DNA of 64,000 nt. It comes from Kineococcus xinjiangensis. Lineage in GTDB: Bacteria; Actinomycetota; Actinomycetes; Actinomycetales; Kineococcaceae. How positions within the stretch are numbered: the first letter of the stretch is position 1; each line of letters begins with the position of its first letter. Below the pieces are notes generated by a model. It saw nothing but the letters and a program-made list of their open reading frames with translations. It was not told where the DNA came from and ran no database searches. The DNA is taken from contig NZ_PTJD01000001.1 in NCBI RefSeq assembly GCF_002934625.1, positions 186,001 through 250,000 on the forward strand. The letters are read 5' to 3'. A program made the position numbers and the translations under genes. Shown here piece by piece: positions 40,323 to 49,658 of the stretch.

Positions 40323-41264
40323 CTAGGCCCGGGGATGGGCCTGGCGGTACGACCTCCGCAGGCGTTCTACGGAGACATGCGTGTAGATCTGCGTTGTTGA
40401 AAGCGTAGCGTGACCGAGCAGTTCCTGAACGCTACGTAGGTCAGCTCCTCCGTCCAGCATGTGGGTCGCCGCGCTGTGGCGCAGCCCGTGCGGGCTGGTG
40501 TCCGGCACCTCCTCCAGGGACCCCAGCAGGGCGTGCAGCACGGCCCTGACCTGGCGTTGTCCCAGGCGGGAGCCCCGCCGGCCCAGGAACAGCGCCGGGC
40601 CGGACCCCTCGCGGGCCAGTTGCGGACGTGATCGCGACAGGTGCGCGGCCAGCGCCTCGGCCGCCGGGACGCCGAACGGAATCACCCGTTCGCGGGAGCC
40701 CTTCCCCAGCACCCGGAGCGTGCGCCGGCCCAGGTCGAGGTCGTCGACGTCCGCACCGACCAGCTCCGCCACCCGGCAGCCGGTGCCGTAGAGGACCTCC
40801 AGGACCGCCACGTCCTGCAGGTGCACGGGGTCCCCGTCGAGGGCGCGCTGCGCGGCGGCGTCCAGCAGGGCGGCGACCTGCTCCGCCCGCAGCACCTGGG
40901 GCAGCTCCCCCGCGCGCCGCGGCGCCCGCAGCCGCAGCGCCGGGTCGTCGGTGCGGCGGCCGCTGCGCTGGGCCCACGCCGTGAAGGTCCGCGCCGCCGC
41001 CGAGCGCCGCGCCAGGGTGGAGCGGGCCAGTCCCCGCCGGGAGCCCTCGGCCAGCCAGGCGCGGAGGACGGCGAGGTCCAGCCGCGCCAGCGCCTCCGCG
41101 GACCCCTGAGCGCCGCCGGCCGCCCGCGCGGCGTGCCCGAGCAGGTCGCCCACGTCCCCGAGGTAGGCGCGCACGGTGTGCTCCGAGCGCCCCCGCTCGG
41201 CGCGCAGGTGCTGCGCGAACGCCTCCAGCAGCTCGTCCTGCGCTTCGGGGCTCCGCTCGGGCAT
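40323..41264 (-). CDS. xerC: Tyrosine recombinase XerC
   Basis: Chromosome-dimer resolution recombinase; 313 residues. N-terminal SAM-like core-binding domain, then the catalytic residues: Arg in GTGCRVAEL, Lys in KGSRERVIPF, HGLRHSAATHML, His in LLGHATLSTT and the nucleophile Tyr in TQIYTHV. The ATG at 41264 has no Shine-Dalgarno but TACTGT lies six bases upstream (leaderless). The last 130 bases switch to A/T-ending codons and about 53 percent GC (40381-40440 by count), unlike the rest of the gene. Confidence 0.96.
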   Translation of the reverse strand: MPERSPEAQDELLEAFAQHLRAERGRSEHTVRAYLGDVGDLLGHAARAAGGAQGSAEALARLDLAVLRAWLAEGSRRGLARSTLARRSAAARTFTAWAQRSGRRTDDPALRLRAPRRAGELPQVLRAEQVAALLDAAAQRALDGDPVHLQDVAVLEVLYGTGCRVAELVGADVDDLDLGRRTLRVLGKGSRERVIPFGVPAAEALAAHLSRSRPQLAREGSGPALFLGRRGSRLGQRQVRAVLHALLGSLEEVPDTSPHGLRHSAATHMLDGGADLRSVQELLGHATLSTTQIYTHVSVERLRRSYRQAHPRA

Positions 41265-41270
41265 GGCTGC

Positions 41271-41276
41271 ACAGTA
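41271..41276 (-). promoter_or_regulatory. -10 element for leaderless xerC
   Basis: Minus strand TACTGT, a TANNNT match, six bases before the ATG of xerC. It would give xerC a start site separate from dprA. Confidence 0.5.
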
Positions 41277-41359
41277 GGCACCGGCGCCCGCAGGCAGGGC
41301 GCAGCGGCCCTCCCGGCGAGCCCCGCGCTCCCTCCGCAGGCGGTGGCGGCCCGCCCCGG

Positions 41360-42568
41360 TCACGGCCGCCGCTGCGGCGCGGACCGCCGCCACGCTCCGT
41401 CGACCGGGGCGGCGATCCCGGCGAGGTGCAGCCGTCCCAGTGCCGCCTGCACGCAGGCCACGTCCAGTCCCGCCGAGGCCGCCAGCGCCTCCGTCGACGC
41501 GGCCGCCCGCGACGGCAGCACCTCCGCGACCCGGCGGTCGGCCGGGGACAGCCCGTCGAGGTCGTCCTGCCGTCCCGTCCGCGGCGGCGGCAGGTGCTCC
41601 CCCACCGGCCCGAGCAGCTCCGCCGCCTCCGCCGCGTCGGTGACGCAGACCGCCCCGCGCTCCCTCAGCAGCCGGTGGCAGCCCGCCGAGGCCGCCGAGG
41701 TGACCGGCCCGGGCACCGCGCCGACCGGGCGCAGCAGCCGCTCCGCGCGGTCGGCGGTCGCCAGCGCGCCGGAGCGCCACGCCGCCTCGACGACGACGGT
41801 GCCGCGGGTGGCCGCTGCGATGAGGCGGTTGCGCTCCAGGAAGCGCCACCGGGTGGGGGCGCTGCCGGGAGGGACCTCGCTCACGAGCGCCCCCGTCTCG
41901 GCGATCCGTTCGAGCAGCGCGGTGTTGCCGCGGGGGTAGAGCCGGTCCACCCCACCCGCCAGCACCGCGACGGTCGGGCCGCCCGTGGCCGCGGAGGCGC
42001 GGTGGGCGGCGGCGTCGATGCCGTAGGCGCCGCCGCTCCAGACGGCGAAGCCGCGCTCCCCCAACCCCGCCGACAGCTCCGCGGCCACGTGCTCGCCGTA
42101 GGCGGTGGCCGCGCGGCTGCCGACGAGCGCCGCCCCGGTGGTGGCGGCCGCCGCGAGCTCCAGGGGCCCGCGCACCCACAGGCACAGCGGCTGGCCCAGC
42201 GGTCTGCCGTCGGTGGCGGTCGCGGTGTCGAGGTCGGCCAGGCCCCGCGGCCACTCGGGGTCATCGGGGACGAGCAACCTGCCCCCGAGGCGGCGCAGCA
42301 GGCGCAGGTCCGCACCGGGATCGGCGCCCTCCAGCCGCAGCCGCCAGCGCTGCGCCCCGTGCCCGGCCAGCACCGCCTCCAGCGCGGCGACCGCCCCGCA
42401 CTCGGCCACCAGCCGCGACGCCTGCGCGTCCCCGGGCTCCGCGAGCCTGCTCCACGCCGCCCGGGCCGTGCGCTCGTCGTCCAGGGCGACGCGCAGCGGA
42501 CCGGGGACCTGCCGCAGCGGGCGCACCGGGGCACGCGGGCCGGCCGGCACGGTGGCGCCCGGGCTCAC
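41360..42568 (-). CDS. dprA: DNA-processing protein DprA
   Basis: Single-strand DNA-binding RecA loader in natural transformation; 402 residues. The Rossmann-like core has VGSRAATAYGEHVAAELSAGL, WSGGAYGIDAAAHR, VLAGGVDRLYPRGN and the RFLERNRLIAAATRGTVVVEA strand. An N-terminal helical part and a C-terminal winged-helix-like segment (AVAEVLPSRAAASTEALAASAGL, approximately) flank it. The GTG at 42568 overlaps the comM stop (GTGA). The comM-dprA-xerC order is common in actinobacteria, whether or not they are competent. Confidence 0.95.
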   Translation of the reverse strand: MSPGATVPAGPRAPVRPLRQVPGPLRVALDDERTARAAWSRLAEPGDAQASRLVAECGAVAALEAVLAGHGAQRWRLRLEGADPGADLRLLRRLGGRLLVPDDPEWPRGLADLDTATATDGRPLGQPLCLWVRGPLELAAAATTGAALVGSRAATAYGEHVAAELSAGLGERGFAVWSGGAYGIDAAAHRASAATGGPTVAVLAGGVDRLYPRGNTALLERIAETGALVSEVPPGSAPTRWRFLERNRLIAAATRGTVVVEAAWRSGALATADRAERLLRPVGAVPGPVTSAASAGCHRLLRERGAVCVTDAAEAAELLGPVGEHLPPPRTGRQDDLDGLSPADRRVAEVLPSRAAASTEALAASAGLDVACVQAALGRLHLAGIAAPVDGAWRRSAPQRRP

Positions 42569-44109
42569 CGCACACCGCCCTCGGCGCCGCGCAGGGCGAG
42601 GGCACGCCCGAGGTCGTCCCCGTGCGGTGCGCTGCGGCCCGCGAGGTCGGCCAGCGTCCACGCGACCCGCAGCACCCGGTCGTAGCCGCGGACGGTGAGC
42701 GCTCCGCGGTCCAGGGCCCGGTCGAGGTCCGCCGTCACCGCGGGCGCCAGCCGCAGCCGGCCGCGCAGCTCCGCCCCGCGCAGCTGCCCGTTGGCGGTGC
42801 TGCCGGTCCCGGCGAGACGGGCGGCGGCAGCGGCCCGGGCTGCCGCCACCCGCGCCGCGACGACCGCGGTGGGCTCCCCCGCCGCGCCGCCCACCTGCGC
42901 CCTGGTCACCGGCCGCACCGCCACCCGCAGGTCCACCCGGTCCAGCAGCGGCCCGGACAGCCGCGCGGCGTAGCGGCGCCGGGCGTCGGGCGTGCAGGTG
43001 CAGTCCAGCCCCTTCCCGCCGGCGCGGCCGCACGGGCAGGGGTTGGCCGCCAGCACGAGCTGGAACCGGGCGGGGAAGCGGGCGGTGCCGCGGGAGCGGT
43101 GCAGGACGAGCTCGCCGTGCTCCAGGGGCTGCCGCAGCGACTCCAGCACGCGACGGTCGAACTCCGGCGCCTCGTCGAGGAAGAGCACGCCCCGGTGTGC
43201 GCGCGAGGCGGCACCGGGGCGGGGCAGGCCGCTGCCCCCGCCGATGACCGCGGCCACCGACGCCGTGTGGTGCGGGTCCTCGAAGGGGGGCCGGTGCACG
43301 AGGGTGGCCGCGGCGGGCAGCGTGCCGGCCACGGAGTGCACGGCGGTGACCTCGAGGGCGTCGGCCTCGGCGAGGTCGGGCAGCAGGCCCGGCAGGCGGG
43401 CGGCGAGCATGGTCTTGCCGACCCCGGGCGGCCCGGTGAGCAGGAGGTGGTGGCCCCCCGCGGCCGCCACCTCCAGGGCGAGGCGGCCCTCGGCCTGCCC
43501 GACCACCTCGCTGAGGTCCGCGACGACGCGCCCGGGGGCCGCGTGGTCGTTCCCGGCCGCGCGGGGGGCGCTCTCGTCGGCGGGCTCGGGCGGCGGGTCC
43601 CCCCGGTGCTCGGCCACGAGGTCGGCGAGGCGGCGCACGGGCAGCACCCGCACGCCCGGCACGAGGGCGGCCTCGTCGGCGTTGTCGTGCGGCACGACGA
43701 CCCGCTCGCAGCCGGCGCGCGCCGCGGCGAGGACGGCGGGCAGGACCCCGCGGACCGCCCGCACGCTGCCGTCGAGGCCGAGCTCGCCCAGGTGCACGAC
43801 GCCGGAGACGGCGGCGGGCGGCACGGTCCCCGCGGCGGCCAGCACCGCCACCGCCACCGCGAGGTCGAAGCCGGAGCCCCGCTTGGGGAGGGTGGCCGGC
43901 GAGAGGTTGACGGTGATGCGCCGCGGCGGCAGCGTGCAGCCGGAGTTGGCGGTCGCGGCGCGGACGCGGTCGCGGGCCTCCATCAGCGAGGCGTCGGGCA
44001 GGCCGACGAGCACGAAGGCGGGCAGGCCCTGGGCGATGTCCGCCTCGACGTCGACGACGTGGCCCTGCACGCCGACGAGGGCGACCCCGAGGGTCCGGGC
44101 GAGGGCCAC
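42565..44109 (-). CDS. comM: ComM/YifB family Mg-chelatase-like AAA ATPase
   Basis: A 514-residue hexameric ATPase related to the branch-migration helicase ComM of transformation. N-terminal Lon-like domain (VDVEADIAQGLPAFVLVGLPDASL, NLSPATLPKRGSGFDL), Walker A GPPGVGKTML near 222, Walker B GVLFLDEAPEF, a cysteine cluster NPCPCG with CTCTP, and a C-terminal Mg-chelatase helical domain. The GTG start lies one base after the yraN stop. The next gene, dprA, acts in the same pathway in competent bacteria. Confidence 0.95.
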   Translation of the reverse strand: MALARTLGVALVGVQGHVVDVEADIAQGLPAFVLVGLPDASLMEARDRVRAATANSGCTLPPRRITVNLSPATLPKRGSGFDLAVAVAVLAAAGTVPPAAVSGVVHLGELGLDGSVRAVRGVLPAVLAAARAGCERVVVPHDNADEAALVPGVRVLPVRRLADLVAEHRGDPPPEPADESAPRAAGNDHAAPGRVVADLSEVVGQAEGRLALEVAAAGGHHLLLTGPPGVGKTMLAARLPGLLPDLAEADALEVTAVHSVAGTLPAAATLVHRPPFEDPHHTASVAAVIGGGSGLPRPGAASRAHRGVLFLDEAPEFDRRVLESLRQPLEHGELVLHRSRGTARFPARFQLVLAANPCPCGRAGGKGLDCTCTPDARRRYAARLSGPLLDRVDLRVAVRPVTRAQVGGAAGEPTAVVAARVAAARAAAAARLAGTGSTANGQLRGAELRGRLRLAPAVTADLDRALDRGALTVRGYDRVLRVAWTLADLAGRSAPHGDDLGRALALRGAEGGVR

Positions 44110-44110
44110 G

Positions 44111-44467
44111 TCAGCCCACCGCCCGCAGGTGCTCCACGACGGCGGGACCGCGCAGCGGGCGCAGCACCGCGACGACGTCGAGGCGGACGTCGCGGGGACG
44201 GACGCCGTGGGCGCTCATCCACGCCGCGGCGAGCCGGCGCAGGCGGGCCACCTTGACGGGGGTCACCGCCTCGAGGGGGTGGCCGGAGGCGAGGCTCCGG
44301 CGGGTCTTGACCTCGCACACGACCAGGCAGTCGCCGTCACGGGCGACGATGTCCAGCTCCCCGTGCTCGCAGCGCCAGTTGCGCGCCAGCACCGTCATGC
44401 CCGCCTGCTGCAGGTGCCGCACGGCGACCCTCTCGCCGTACCCGCCCACCGCGTCCTTCGCGCCCAC
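44111..44467 (-). CDS. yraN: YraN family (UPF0102) nuclease-like protein
   Basis: About 118 residues with a restriction-endonuclease-like fold: GYGERVAVRHLQQAGM, NWRCEHGELDIVARDGD and VVCEVKTR, the last two carrying the putative D-ExK active-site residues. The cellular role is unknown. I chose the GTG at 44467, eight bases after GGAGG; two upstream GTG codons at 44473 and 44476 abut that site and are poor starts. It is followed directly by comM. Confidence 0.92.
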   Translation of the reverse strand: MGAKDAVGGYGERVAVRHLQQAGMTVLARNWRCEHGELDIVARDGDCLVVCEVKTRRSLASGHPLEAVTPVKVARLRRLAAAWMSAHGVRPRDVRLDVVAVLRPLRGPAVVEHLRAVG

Positions 44468-44513
44468 GCGCACCACCTCCGCGAGGAGGCTGCCGCCGCG
44501 GGGCGGGCACCGG

Positions 44514-44553
44514 GCCGCCGCGCACGTCCGCTGTGGACGCAGTGCGCGGCGGC
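44514..44553 (-). terminator. Hairpin between the DUF2469 gene and yraN
   Basis: A perfect 12-bp outer stem (44514-44525 with 44542-44553) and a short inner stem. It lies about 60 bases after the DUF2469 stop. No U-tract. Confidence 0.6.
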
Positions 44554-44615
44554 GCGGGCTGTGGAGCAGTGGGTGCCGGCGGCCGGGCGCGGGCGGCGGT
44601 GCCCGCTCCCCGGGG

Positions 44616-44939
44616 TCAGTGACCGCGCAGCGGCGGTTCGGGCACCTCGATCTCGCTCTTGGACAGCTCCTCGACGTTGACGTCCTTGAACGTCACCACC
44701 CGCACGTTCTTCACGAAGCGCGCGGGGCGGTAGACGTCCCAGACCCAGGCGTCGGCGAGCCGCAGCTCGAAGTAGGTCTCCCCGTCGGCGGTGCGGACCT
44801 GCAGGTCCACCTGGTTGGCCAGGTAGAAGCGCCGCTCCGTCTCCACGACGTAGGCGAAGAGACCGACGACGTCGCGGTACTCGCGGTAGAGCTGCAGCTC
44901 CATCTCGGTCTCGTAGTTCTCGAGGTCCTCTGCGCTCAC
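44616..44939 (-). CDS. DUF2469 conserved actinobacterial protein
   Basis: A 107-residue acidic cytoplasmic protein, nearly universal in actinobacteria next to rnhB (Rv2901c type), of unknown function. It starts MSAEDLENYETEMELQLYREY and contains FAYVVETERRFYLANQVDL and WVWDVYRPARFVKNVRVVTFKDVNVEEL. The GTG at 44939 lies 7 bases after the rnhB stop. Confidence 0.92.
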   Translation of the reverse strand: MSAEDLENYETEMELQLYREYRDVVGLFAYVVETERRFYLANQVDLQVRTADGETYFELRLADAWVWDVYRPARFVKNVRVVTFKDVNVEELSKSEIEVPEPPLRGH

Positions 44940-44946
44940 CCGGCCA

Positions 44947-45714
44947 TCATGCCTGCCGGGCAGGCCCCGTGCCCAACCCCTCCCCGGACGTCTCGCCCGC
45001 CGCCGCCCGGACGGTGGCTGCGCGCGGAACGGCGGCGCGGGGTCCGGGCAGCCGCCAGCTGCGCCGGTGCAGGTCGCAGGGGCCGTGCTCGGCCAGGGCG
45101 GCGAGGTGCCCGGGAGCGCTGTAGCCCTTGTTGCCGTCCCAGCCGTAGCGGGGCTCGGCCAGGGCGTGGCGGACCATGATCTCGTCGCGGGTGGTCTTGG
45201 CGAGCACGCTGGCCGCGGCGACGGAGGCGCACGCGAGGTCGGCCTTCACCCGCGTCACCACGGCCGGGCCCGGTTCCTCCCCCGCGCAGGCGTCGAGGAG
45301 GGTGGGCTGCCCCGGCGGGCTGAGCCAGTCGTGGGAGCCGTCGAGCAGCACCACGTCGGGCCGGCGCGGCAGCTGGGCCAGCGCCCGCCGCCCGGCCAGC
45401 CGCAGCGCCGCGATGATGCCGACCGCGTCGATCTCGGCCGCCTCCGCGTGCCCGACGGCCCAGGCCGCGCCCCAGCGGCGCAGCGCGGGGACGAGGGCCT
45501 CCCGCGCCTGCGGTGCCAGCAGCTTGGAGTCGCGCAGGCCCACGGGCGCGCTGCGGGTGCCGGCGTCGACGAGGACGACCCCGACGGTGACCGGGCCGGC
45601 GAGGGCACCGCGCCCGACCTCGTCCATGCCGGCGACGAGCAGCGACCCGGCGCGCAGCAGGCGCCGCTCCTCGCGCAGGGAGGGCACCACGGAGCGGGGG
45701 CCGGAGGTGTTCAC
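44947..45714 (-). CDS. rnhB: Ribonuclease HII
   Basis: Removes ribonucleotides from DNA and RNA-DNA hybrids; 255 residues. The active-site acidic residues are in [14 protein letters not shown] near 30, LLDGSHD and [28 protein letters not shown] is also conserved. The tail after about 225 is variable. The GTG at 45714 overlaps the stop of the upstream signal peptidase gene (GTGA). Confidence 0.97.
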   Translation of the reverse strand: MNTSGPRSVVPSLREERRLLRAGSLLVAGMDEVGRGALAGPVTVGVVLVDAGTRSAPVGLRDSKLLAPQAREALVPALRRWGAAWAVGHAEAAEIDAVGIIAALRLAGRRALAQLPRRPDVVLLDGSHDWLSPPGQPTLLDACAGEEPGPAVVTRVKADLACASVAAASVLAKTTRDEIMVRHALAEPRYGWDGNKGYSAPGHLAALAEHGPCDLHRRSWRLPGPRAAVPRAATVRAAAGETSGEGLGTGPARQA

Positions 45715-46463
45715 CGGACCCCCTGCGTCCCCCCGACCTCGGCGAAGACGTCCTCCTGCCCGCCCAGCCACGCCCAGTGGTCGACGGGCCAGATGACGGT
45801 GAAGGCGCGCCCCGTCACGGCGTCCACGGGGATGGTGCCGCCGCCCTCGAGGTCGGGGTGGAAGCGGGAGTCCTCGGAGCGCTCGCGGTGGTCGCCCATG
45901 ACCCACAGGCGTCCCTCGGGGACCTCCACCTCGAAGGTCCGGCTGCTCGCCGGGTCGCCGGGGTGGACGTAGGGCTCCTCGACGGGGACGCCGTTGACGG
46001 TCATGCGGGCCTGGTCGTCGCAGCACATGATGCGGTCGCCGGGCAGGCCGACCACGCGCTTGATGAGGTGCTCGTTGGAGTCCTCGGGCAGCAGGCCGAT
46101 GAAGGTCAGCGCCCGCGCGAGCGGCCCGCGGTCGCTGGGCGGGGCCGGGTCGAGCCACCCTCCGGGGTCCTCGAAGACGACGATGTCGCCACGGTGCAGC
46201 TCGAAGGGACCGGGGGTCAGCTTGCTCACGATGACCCGGTCACCGATCTGCAGGGTGTCCTCCATCGACTCCGACGGGATGTAGAACGCCTGCAGCAGGA
46301 AGGTCTTCACGAGCAGGGACACGACCAGCGCCACGACGACCACGAAGACGGTCTCGCGCAGCGCGGTGACGATCCCGCTGTGCCGGGGGCCCTCCTGCTC
46401 CGGGGCCGGGGTCGCTCCCGCAGCGGCGGGCTGCGGCTGCACGGGGCCGGGCTCCTCGTTCAC
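45711..46463 (-). CDS. lepB: Signal peptidase I (second copy)
   Basis: Cleaves Sec/Tat signal peptides at the outer face of the membrane; 250 residues. A single N-terminal transmembrane helix at about 39-58 precedes the catalytic Ser in [11 protein letters not shown] and Lys in [12 protein letters not shown]; box E is [15 protein letters not shown] Cys pair MCCDD is present. The GTG overlaps the stop of the other lepB (GTGA), making a coupled tandem pair with divergent sequence. Confidence 0.94.
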   Translation of the reverse strand: MNEEPGPVQPQPAAAGATPAPEQEGPRHSGIVTALRETVFVVVVALVVSLLVKTFLLQAFYIPSESMEDTLQIGDRVIVSKLTPGPFELHRGDIVVFEDPGGWLDPAPPSDRGPLARALTFIGLLPEDSNEHLIKRVVGLPGDRIMCCDDQARMTVNGVPVEEPYVHPGDPASSRTFEVEVPEGRLWVMGDHRERSEDSRFHPDLEGGGTIPVDAVTGRAFTVIWPVDHWAWLGGQEDVFAEVGGTQGVR

Positions 46464-47176
46464 CGGCCGCTCCCGCCGTCGACGGTGCGCACGTCGCCCA
46501 GCGGCCAGGTGACGAGCACCACGCGGCCGATGACGTCGTCGACGGAGACGGTGCCGCCGCCGGGACGGCCCAGGTGGGCGCGGGAGTCGGCGGAGGCGCT
46601 GCGGTGGTCACCCATGAGCCACAGCCTGCCGGGTGGCACCACGACGTCGAACGGCGACTCGCTGGGCGACTCCCCCGCGGACAGGTACGGCTCCTGCAGC
46701 GGGCGCCCGTCCACGGTGATGCGGCCGTCGTCGTCGCAGCAGACGACGTGCTCTCCGGGCAGCCCGACGACGCGCTTGACGAAGGCGACCTCGCCGGGGC
46801 GGAAGCCGAGCAGGGCACCCGCCCCGGCGCCGACGCGGGCGAGGCCGGTGGGCTCGCCGGGCGACGGGGCGAACGTGCCGGCGCCGTCGAAGACGACGAC
46901 GTCACCGCGGCGCACGTCCCCGCCGCGGGTGTCGATCCGGGAGACCAGGACCCGCTCGCCTGACTGGAGGGTGGGCGACATCGACCCGGAGGGGATGGAG
47001 AACGCCTGCACCGCGACGGAGCGCACGACGAGGGAGAGCAGCAGCCCGACGAACAGCACCGCGATGATCCGCCGCGCGGTGGGCGTCCAGTCGACGGAGG
47101 TCTCCTCGGAGCGCACCACGGACAGCGGCGGCTCCGCGGTGCTGGTGCGGCCCGGGTCTGCGGCCTCTGACGTCAC
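46460..47176 (-). CDS. lepB: Signal peptidase I (first copy)
   Basis: A 238-residue type I signal peptidase with one N-terminal membrane helix (about 37-58). Catalytic Ser in SIPSGSMSPTL, catalytic Lys in [11 protein letters not shown], box E MGDHRSASADSRAH and Cys pair VCCDD. The GTG at 47176 has AGGAG seven bases upstream. It heads a lepB-lepB-rnhB-DUF2469 run, similar to the multi-sip cluster remembered downstream of rplS in Streptomyces. Confidence 0.94.
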   Translation of the reverse strand: MTSEAADPGRTSTAEPPLSVVRSEETSVDWTPTARRIIAVLFVGLLLSLVVRSVAVQAFSIPSGSMSPTLQSGERVLVSRIDTRGGDVRRGDVVVFDGAGTFAPSPGEPTGLARVGAGAGALLGFRPGEVAFVKRVVGLPGEHVVCCDDDGRITVDGRPLQEPYLSAGESPSESPFDVVVPPGRLWLMGDHRSASADSRAHLGRPGGGTVSVDDVIGRVVLVTWPLGDVRTVDGGSGR

Positions 47177-47261
47177 GGGACTCCTGCTGCGTGCTCGGCG
47201 CCCGGCCGGGAGGCGGGACGTGGACGGGCGGGGCGGGGCACTCGGGGCACGGGACGGCGAC

Positions 47262-47297
47262 GGGCCGCAGTCCGCGCTCTCGCGCGTCCTGCGGCCC
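47262..47297 (-). terminator. rplS terminator
   Basis: A 9-bp perfect outer stem (47262-47270 with 47289-47297) encloses a smaller inner stem. It begins about 22 bases after the rplS stop. Confidence 0.65.
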
Positions 47298-47319
47298 GGC
47301 CGGTGGTCCGCTCCTGCGG

Positions 47320-47679
47320 TCAGCGGCCCGCGGGAGTGGTCCGCTTCTCCTTGATCTTGGCGGCCTTGCCGCGCAGGTCACGCAGGTAGTACAGCTTCGC
47401 GCGGCGCACGTCGCCGCGGGTGAGGATCTCGACCTTCTCGATGATCGGCGTGTGCACCGGGAAGGTGCGCTCCACGCCGACGCCGAAGCTCACCTTGCGG
47501 ACGGTGAAGGTCTCCTGCACGCCACCGCCGGTGCGGCGGATCACGACGCCCTGGAAGACCTGGACGCGGGAGCGGTTGCCCTCGACGACCTTCACGTGCA
47601 CCTTCACGGTGTCACCGGGACGGAAGTCGGGAACGTCGCTCCGCAGGCTGGCGGCGTCGATGCTGTCGAGGGTGTGCAT
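47320..47679 (-). CDS. rplS: 50S ribosomal protein L19
   Basis: A 119-residue protein at the 30S-50S interface. Landmarks: [48 protein letters not shown] and [19 protein letters not shown]. The ATG at 47679 has GGAGAAG upstream. A terminator separates it from trmD, so it likely also has its own promoter in the 179-base leader. Confidence 0.98.
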   Translation of the reverse strand: MHTLDSIDAASLRSDVPDFRPGDTVKVHVKVVEGNRSRVQVFQGVVIRRTGGGVQETFTVRKVSFGVGVERTFPVHTPIIEKVEILTRGDVRRAKLYYLRDLRGKAAKIKEKRTTPAGR

Positions 47680-47823
47680 GCTCGCTTCTCCCCCGCGGGC
47701 GCCACAGGTCCCCCGCGTTCGTCGTCTGGTCACGTCGGCTGTTCCGGTGCAGCGCACACCCCCCGTGGCAGGGGCGCACCCCCGCAGGGCGCGGGGACCG
47801 GATCGACGCGGTGTCGGTGTAGA

Positions 47824-47844
47824 TCGCTGCGCCGGGCGCAGCGA
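47824..47844 (-). terminator. trmD terminator
   Basis: Perfect 8-bp inverted repeat with a 5-base loop, 14 bases after the trmD stop, within the rplS leader. Confidence 0.6.
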
Positions 47845-47858
47845 AGGCGTTCGACGGA

Positions 47859-48683
47859 TCAGTCTGCCACAGCGGGGGGATGCTCCCGGAACCCTCCGCC
47901 CGCATCCGGGGAGAAGCCCTCCTCGGCGAGGACCCGCAGGTCCGCGGCGTCGCAGCGGGCCGCGTCCAGCGCGGCCACGATGTCGGGGCGGCGCCGCGCG
48001 GTCCGGCGCAGGGCCTCGTCGCGCCGCCAGCGGGCGACGAGGCCGTGGTGGCCGGAGGTGAGGACGGCCGGCACGTCCAGGCCCCGCCAGGTCGCGGGCT
48101 TGGTGTAGGCCGGGTGCTCCAGGAGGCCGGAGTGCGCGGCGGCGTGGCTCTCCTCCTCGACGCTGGCGGCGTTGCCGACCACCCCGGGCAGGAGCCGCGC
48201 GACCGCCTCCACGATCACGAGGACGGCCACCTCGCCCCCGTTGAGGACGTAGTCGCCGAGGGAGACCTCGCGCACGCGCACCCCGCGGGAGGCGTAGTGC
48301 TCCACGACGCGGGCGTCGATGCCCTCGTAGCGCCCGCACGCGAACACCAGCCAGGGCTCCGCGGCCAGCTCCACGGCGGTGGCCTGGCGGAACACCTCTC
48401 CCGCCGGGCTGGGCACGAGCAGGACCGGGCCCTCGGGGCGGGCGTCGCCGGGCGGGTCGGCGAGGACGGCGTCGAGAGCCTCGCCCCAGGGCTCCGGGCG
48501 CATCAGCATGCCCGCGCCGCCGCCGTACGGGGTGTCGTCGACGGTGCGGTGCCGGTCGTGGGTGTGCTCGCGCAGGTCCCGCACCCGCAGGTCCAGCAGG
48601 CCCTCCTCCCGGGCGCGGCCGATGAGGGACAGCGACAGCGGCTGGAGGTACTCGCCGAAGATGGTGACGACGTCGACGCGCAC
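47859..48683 (-). CDS. trmD: tRNA (guanine(37)-N1)-methyltransferase
   Basis: Methylates G37 next to the anticodon, preventing +1 frameshifts; 274 residues, SPOUT fold. Landmarks: [43 protein letters not shown] and [18 protein letters not shown], which form the trefoil-knot SAM site. The GTG at 48683 lies five bases after the rimM stop, which fixes the start. Confidence 0.97.
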   Translation of the reverse strand: MRVDVVTIFGEYLQPLSLSLIGRAREEGLLDLRVRDLREHTHDRHRTVDDTPYGGGAGMLMRPEPWGEALDAVLADPPGDARPEGPVLLVPSPAGEVFRQATAVELAAEPWLVFACGRYEGIDARVVEHYASRGVRVREVSLGDYVLNGGEVAVLVIVEAVARLLPGVVGNAASVEEESHAAAHSGLLEHPAYTKPATWRGLDVPAVLTSGHHGLVARWRRDEALRRTARRRPDIVAALDAARCDAADLRVLAEEGFSPDAGGGFREHPPAVAD

Positions 48684-48688
48684 GCGGC

Positions 48689-49240
48689 TCAGGCGTCCTC
48701 TCCCGCTGCCGGCTGCCCGTCCGGGTCCGGGTCCGGGAAGAGGCCACCGGGAGGGTCGAGGACGACCCGGCCCCCGGCGACGTCGACCTCGGGGACGAGG
48801 GCGCGCACGAACGGGACGAGGACGTCGTCCCCGCCGCCGCCGGGCCGCACGACCAGCAGGTCCTGGGCGGAGCCGGTGAGCAGGTCGCGGACGGTCCCGA
48901 GGGAGCGCCCGGCCGTGTCGACGGCGCTGAGGCCCGCGAGCTGGTGGGGGTACCAGGCGTCCTCCTCCGCCTCGTCCTCGGCCTCGTCGGCGCCGACGAG
49001 GAGGAGGACGTTGCGCAGGCTCTCCGCCCCGCTGCGGTCCTCGTGCCCGGCGAAGCCCACCAGCAGGGTGCCCTGGTGGTCGCGCAGCGAGGTCACGGTG
49101 AGGGGCCCGGCTCCGGCCGGGTCCGTGCGCAGGGTGCTGCCCGGCGCGAGACGGCGCGCGGGGTCGTCGGTGCGGAGCTCGACGGTCACCTCGCCGCGGA
49201 TGCCGTGCGGCCTGCCGATCCGCGCGACGACGTAGTCCAC
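48689..49240 (-). CDS. rimM: 16S rRNA processing protein RimM
   Basis: 30S maturation factor binding S19; 183 residues. The N-terminal RimM domain begins [18 protein letters not shown] and a PRC-barrel-like part follows ([22 protein letters not shown]). The C-terminus is Asp/Pro/Gly-rich. The GTG at 49240 has AGGAGGAGAG upstream; a longer frame to 49318 is unsupported. Located between khpA and trmD as usual. Confidence 0.95.
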   Translation of the reverse strand: MDYVVARIGRPHGIRGEVTVELRTDDPARRLAPGSTLRTDPAGAGPLTVTSLRDHQGTLLVGFAGHEDRSGAESLRNVLLLVGADEAEDEAEEDAWYPHQLAGLSAVDTAGRSLGTVRDLLTGSAQDLLVVRPGGGGDDVLVPFVRALVPEVDVAGGRVVLDPPGGLFPDPDPDGQPAAGEDA

Positions 49241-49339
49241 GGCCTCTCTCCTCCTGCTCGTCCCGGCACCGGGTCCCGGTACCGGGGGTGGTCGATCTCG
49301 GTCCCGGTCGGCCCGCACGCGGCGCCGGACCCGGACGCG

Positions 49340-49385
49340 GCACGCGCCAGGGTCCTGCCGTTGCCGGCGGGACCCTGGCGCGTGC
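49340..49385 (-). terminator. 16-bp perfect hairpin between khpA and rimM
   Basis: Perfect 16-bp stem (49340-49355 with 49370-49385) and 14-base loop, 26 bases after the khpA stop. It could terminate or attenuate rpsP-khpA transcripts ahead of rimM-trmD. Confidence 0.75.
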
Positions 49386-49411
49386 GGTGGCCCCGTGGGG
49401 GCCGGTGCGGC

Positions 49412-49654
49412 TCAGCGGCGGCGGTCGACGTCCACGAGGTCGACGCGCACGGGCTCACCGTCGGCGAGGGCGGTGACCACCGTGCGCAGCGCTTTGGCCG
49501 TGCGGCCGGAGCGCCCGATGACGCGCCCGAGGTCCTCGGGATGGACGCGGACCTCGAGCAGGGCACCGCGACGCAACGCCTTCGACGTCACGCGGACGTC
49601 GTCGGGGTGCCCGACGATGCCCCGCACCAGGTGCTCCAGGGCGTCGGCGAGCAC
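49412..49654 (-). CDS. khpA: KH-domain RNA-binding protein KhpA
   Basis: An 80-residue single type-II KH domain protein. The KH loop reads [21 protein letters not shown]. KhpA proteins bind RNA and influence cell-wall and translation regulation in Gram-positives. The GTG at 49654 lies four bases after the rpsP stop, so it is coupled to rpsP, the usual pair. Confidence 0.95.
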   Translation of the reverse strand: MLADALEHLVRGIVGHPDDVRVTSKALRRGALLEVRVHPEDLGRVIGRSGRTAKALRTVVTALADGEPVRVDLVDVDRRR

Positions 49655-49658
49655 GGGC

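Noticed and set aside
40381-40440. A dif-like recombination site inside xerC
   Set aside because: The inverted repeat has 7-bp arms and a 19-base spacer, not the two roughly 11-bp arms around a 6-8 base centre of dif; only the composition anomaly is kept.
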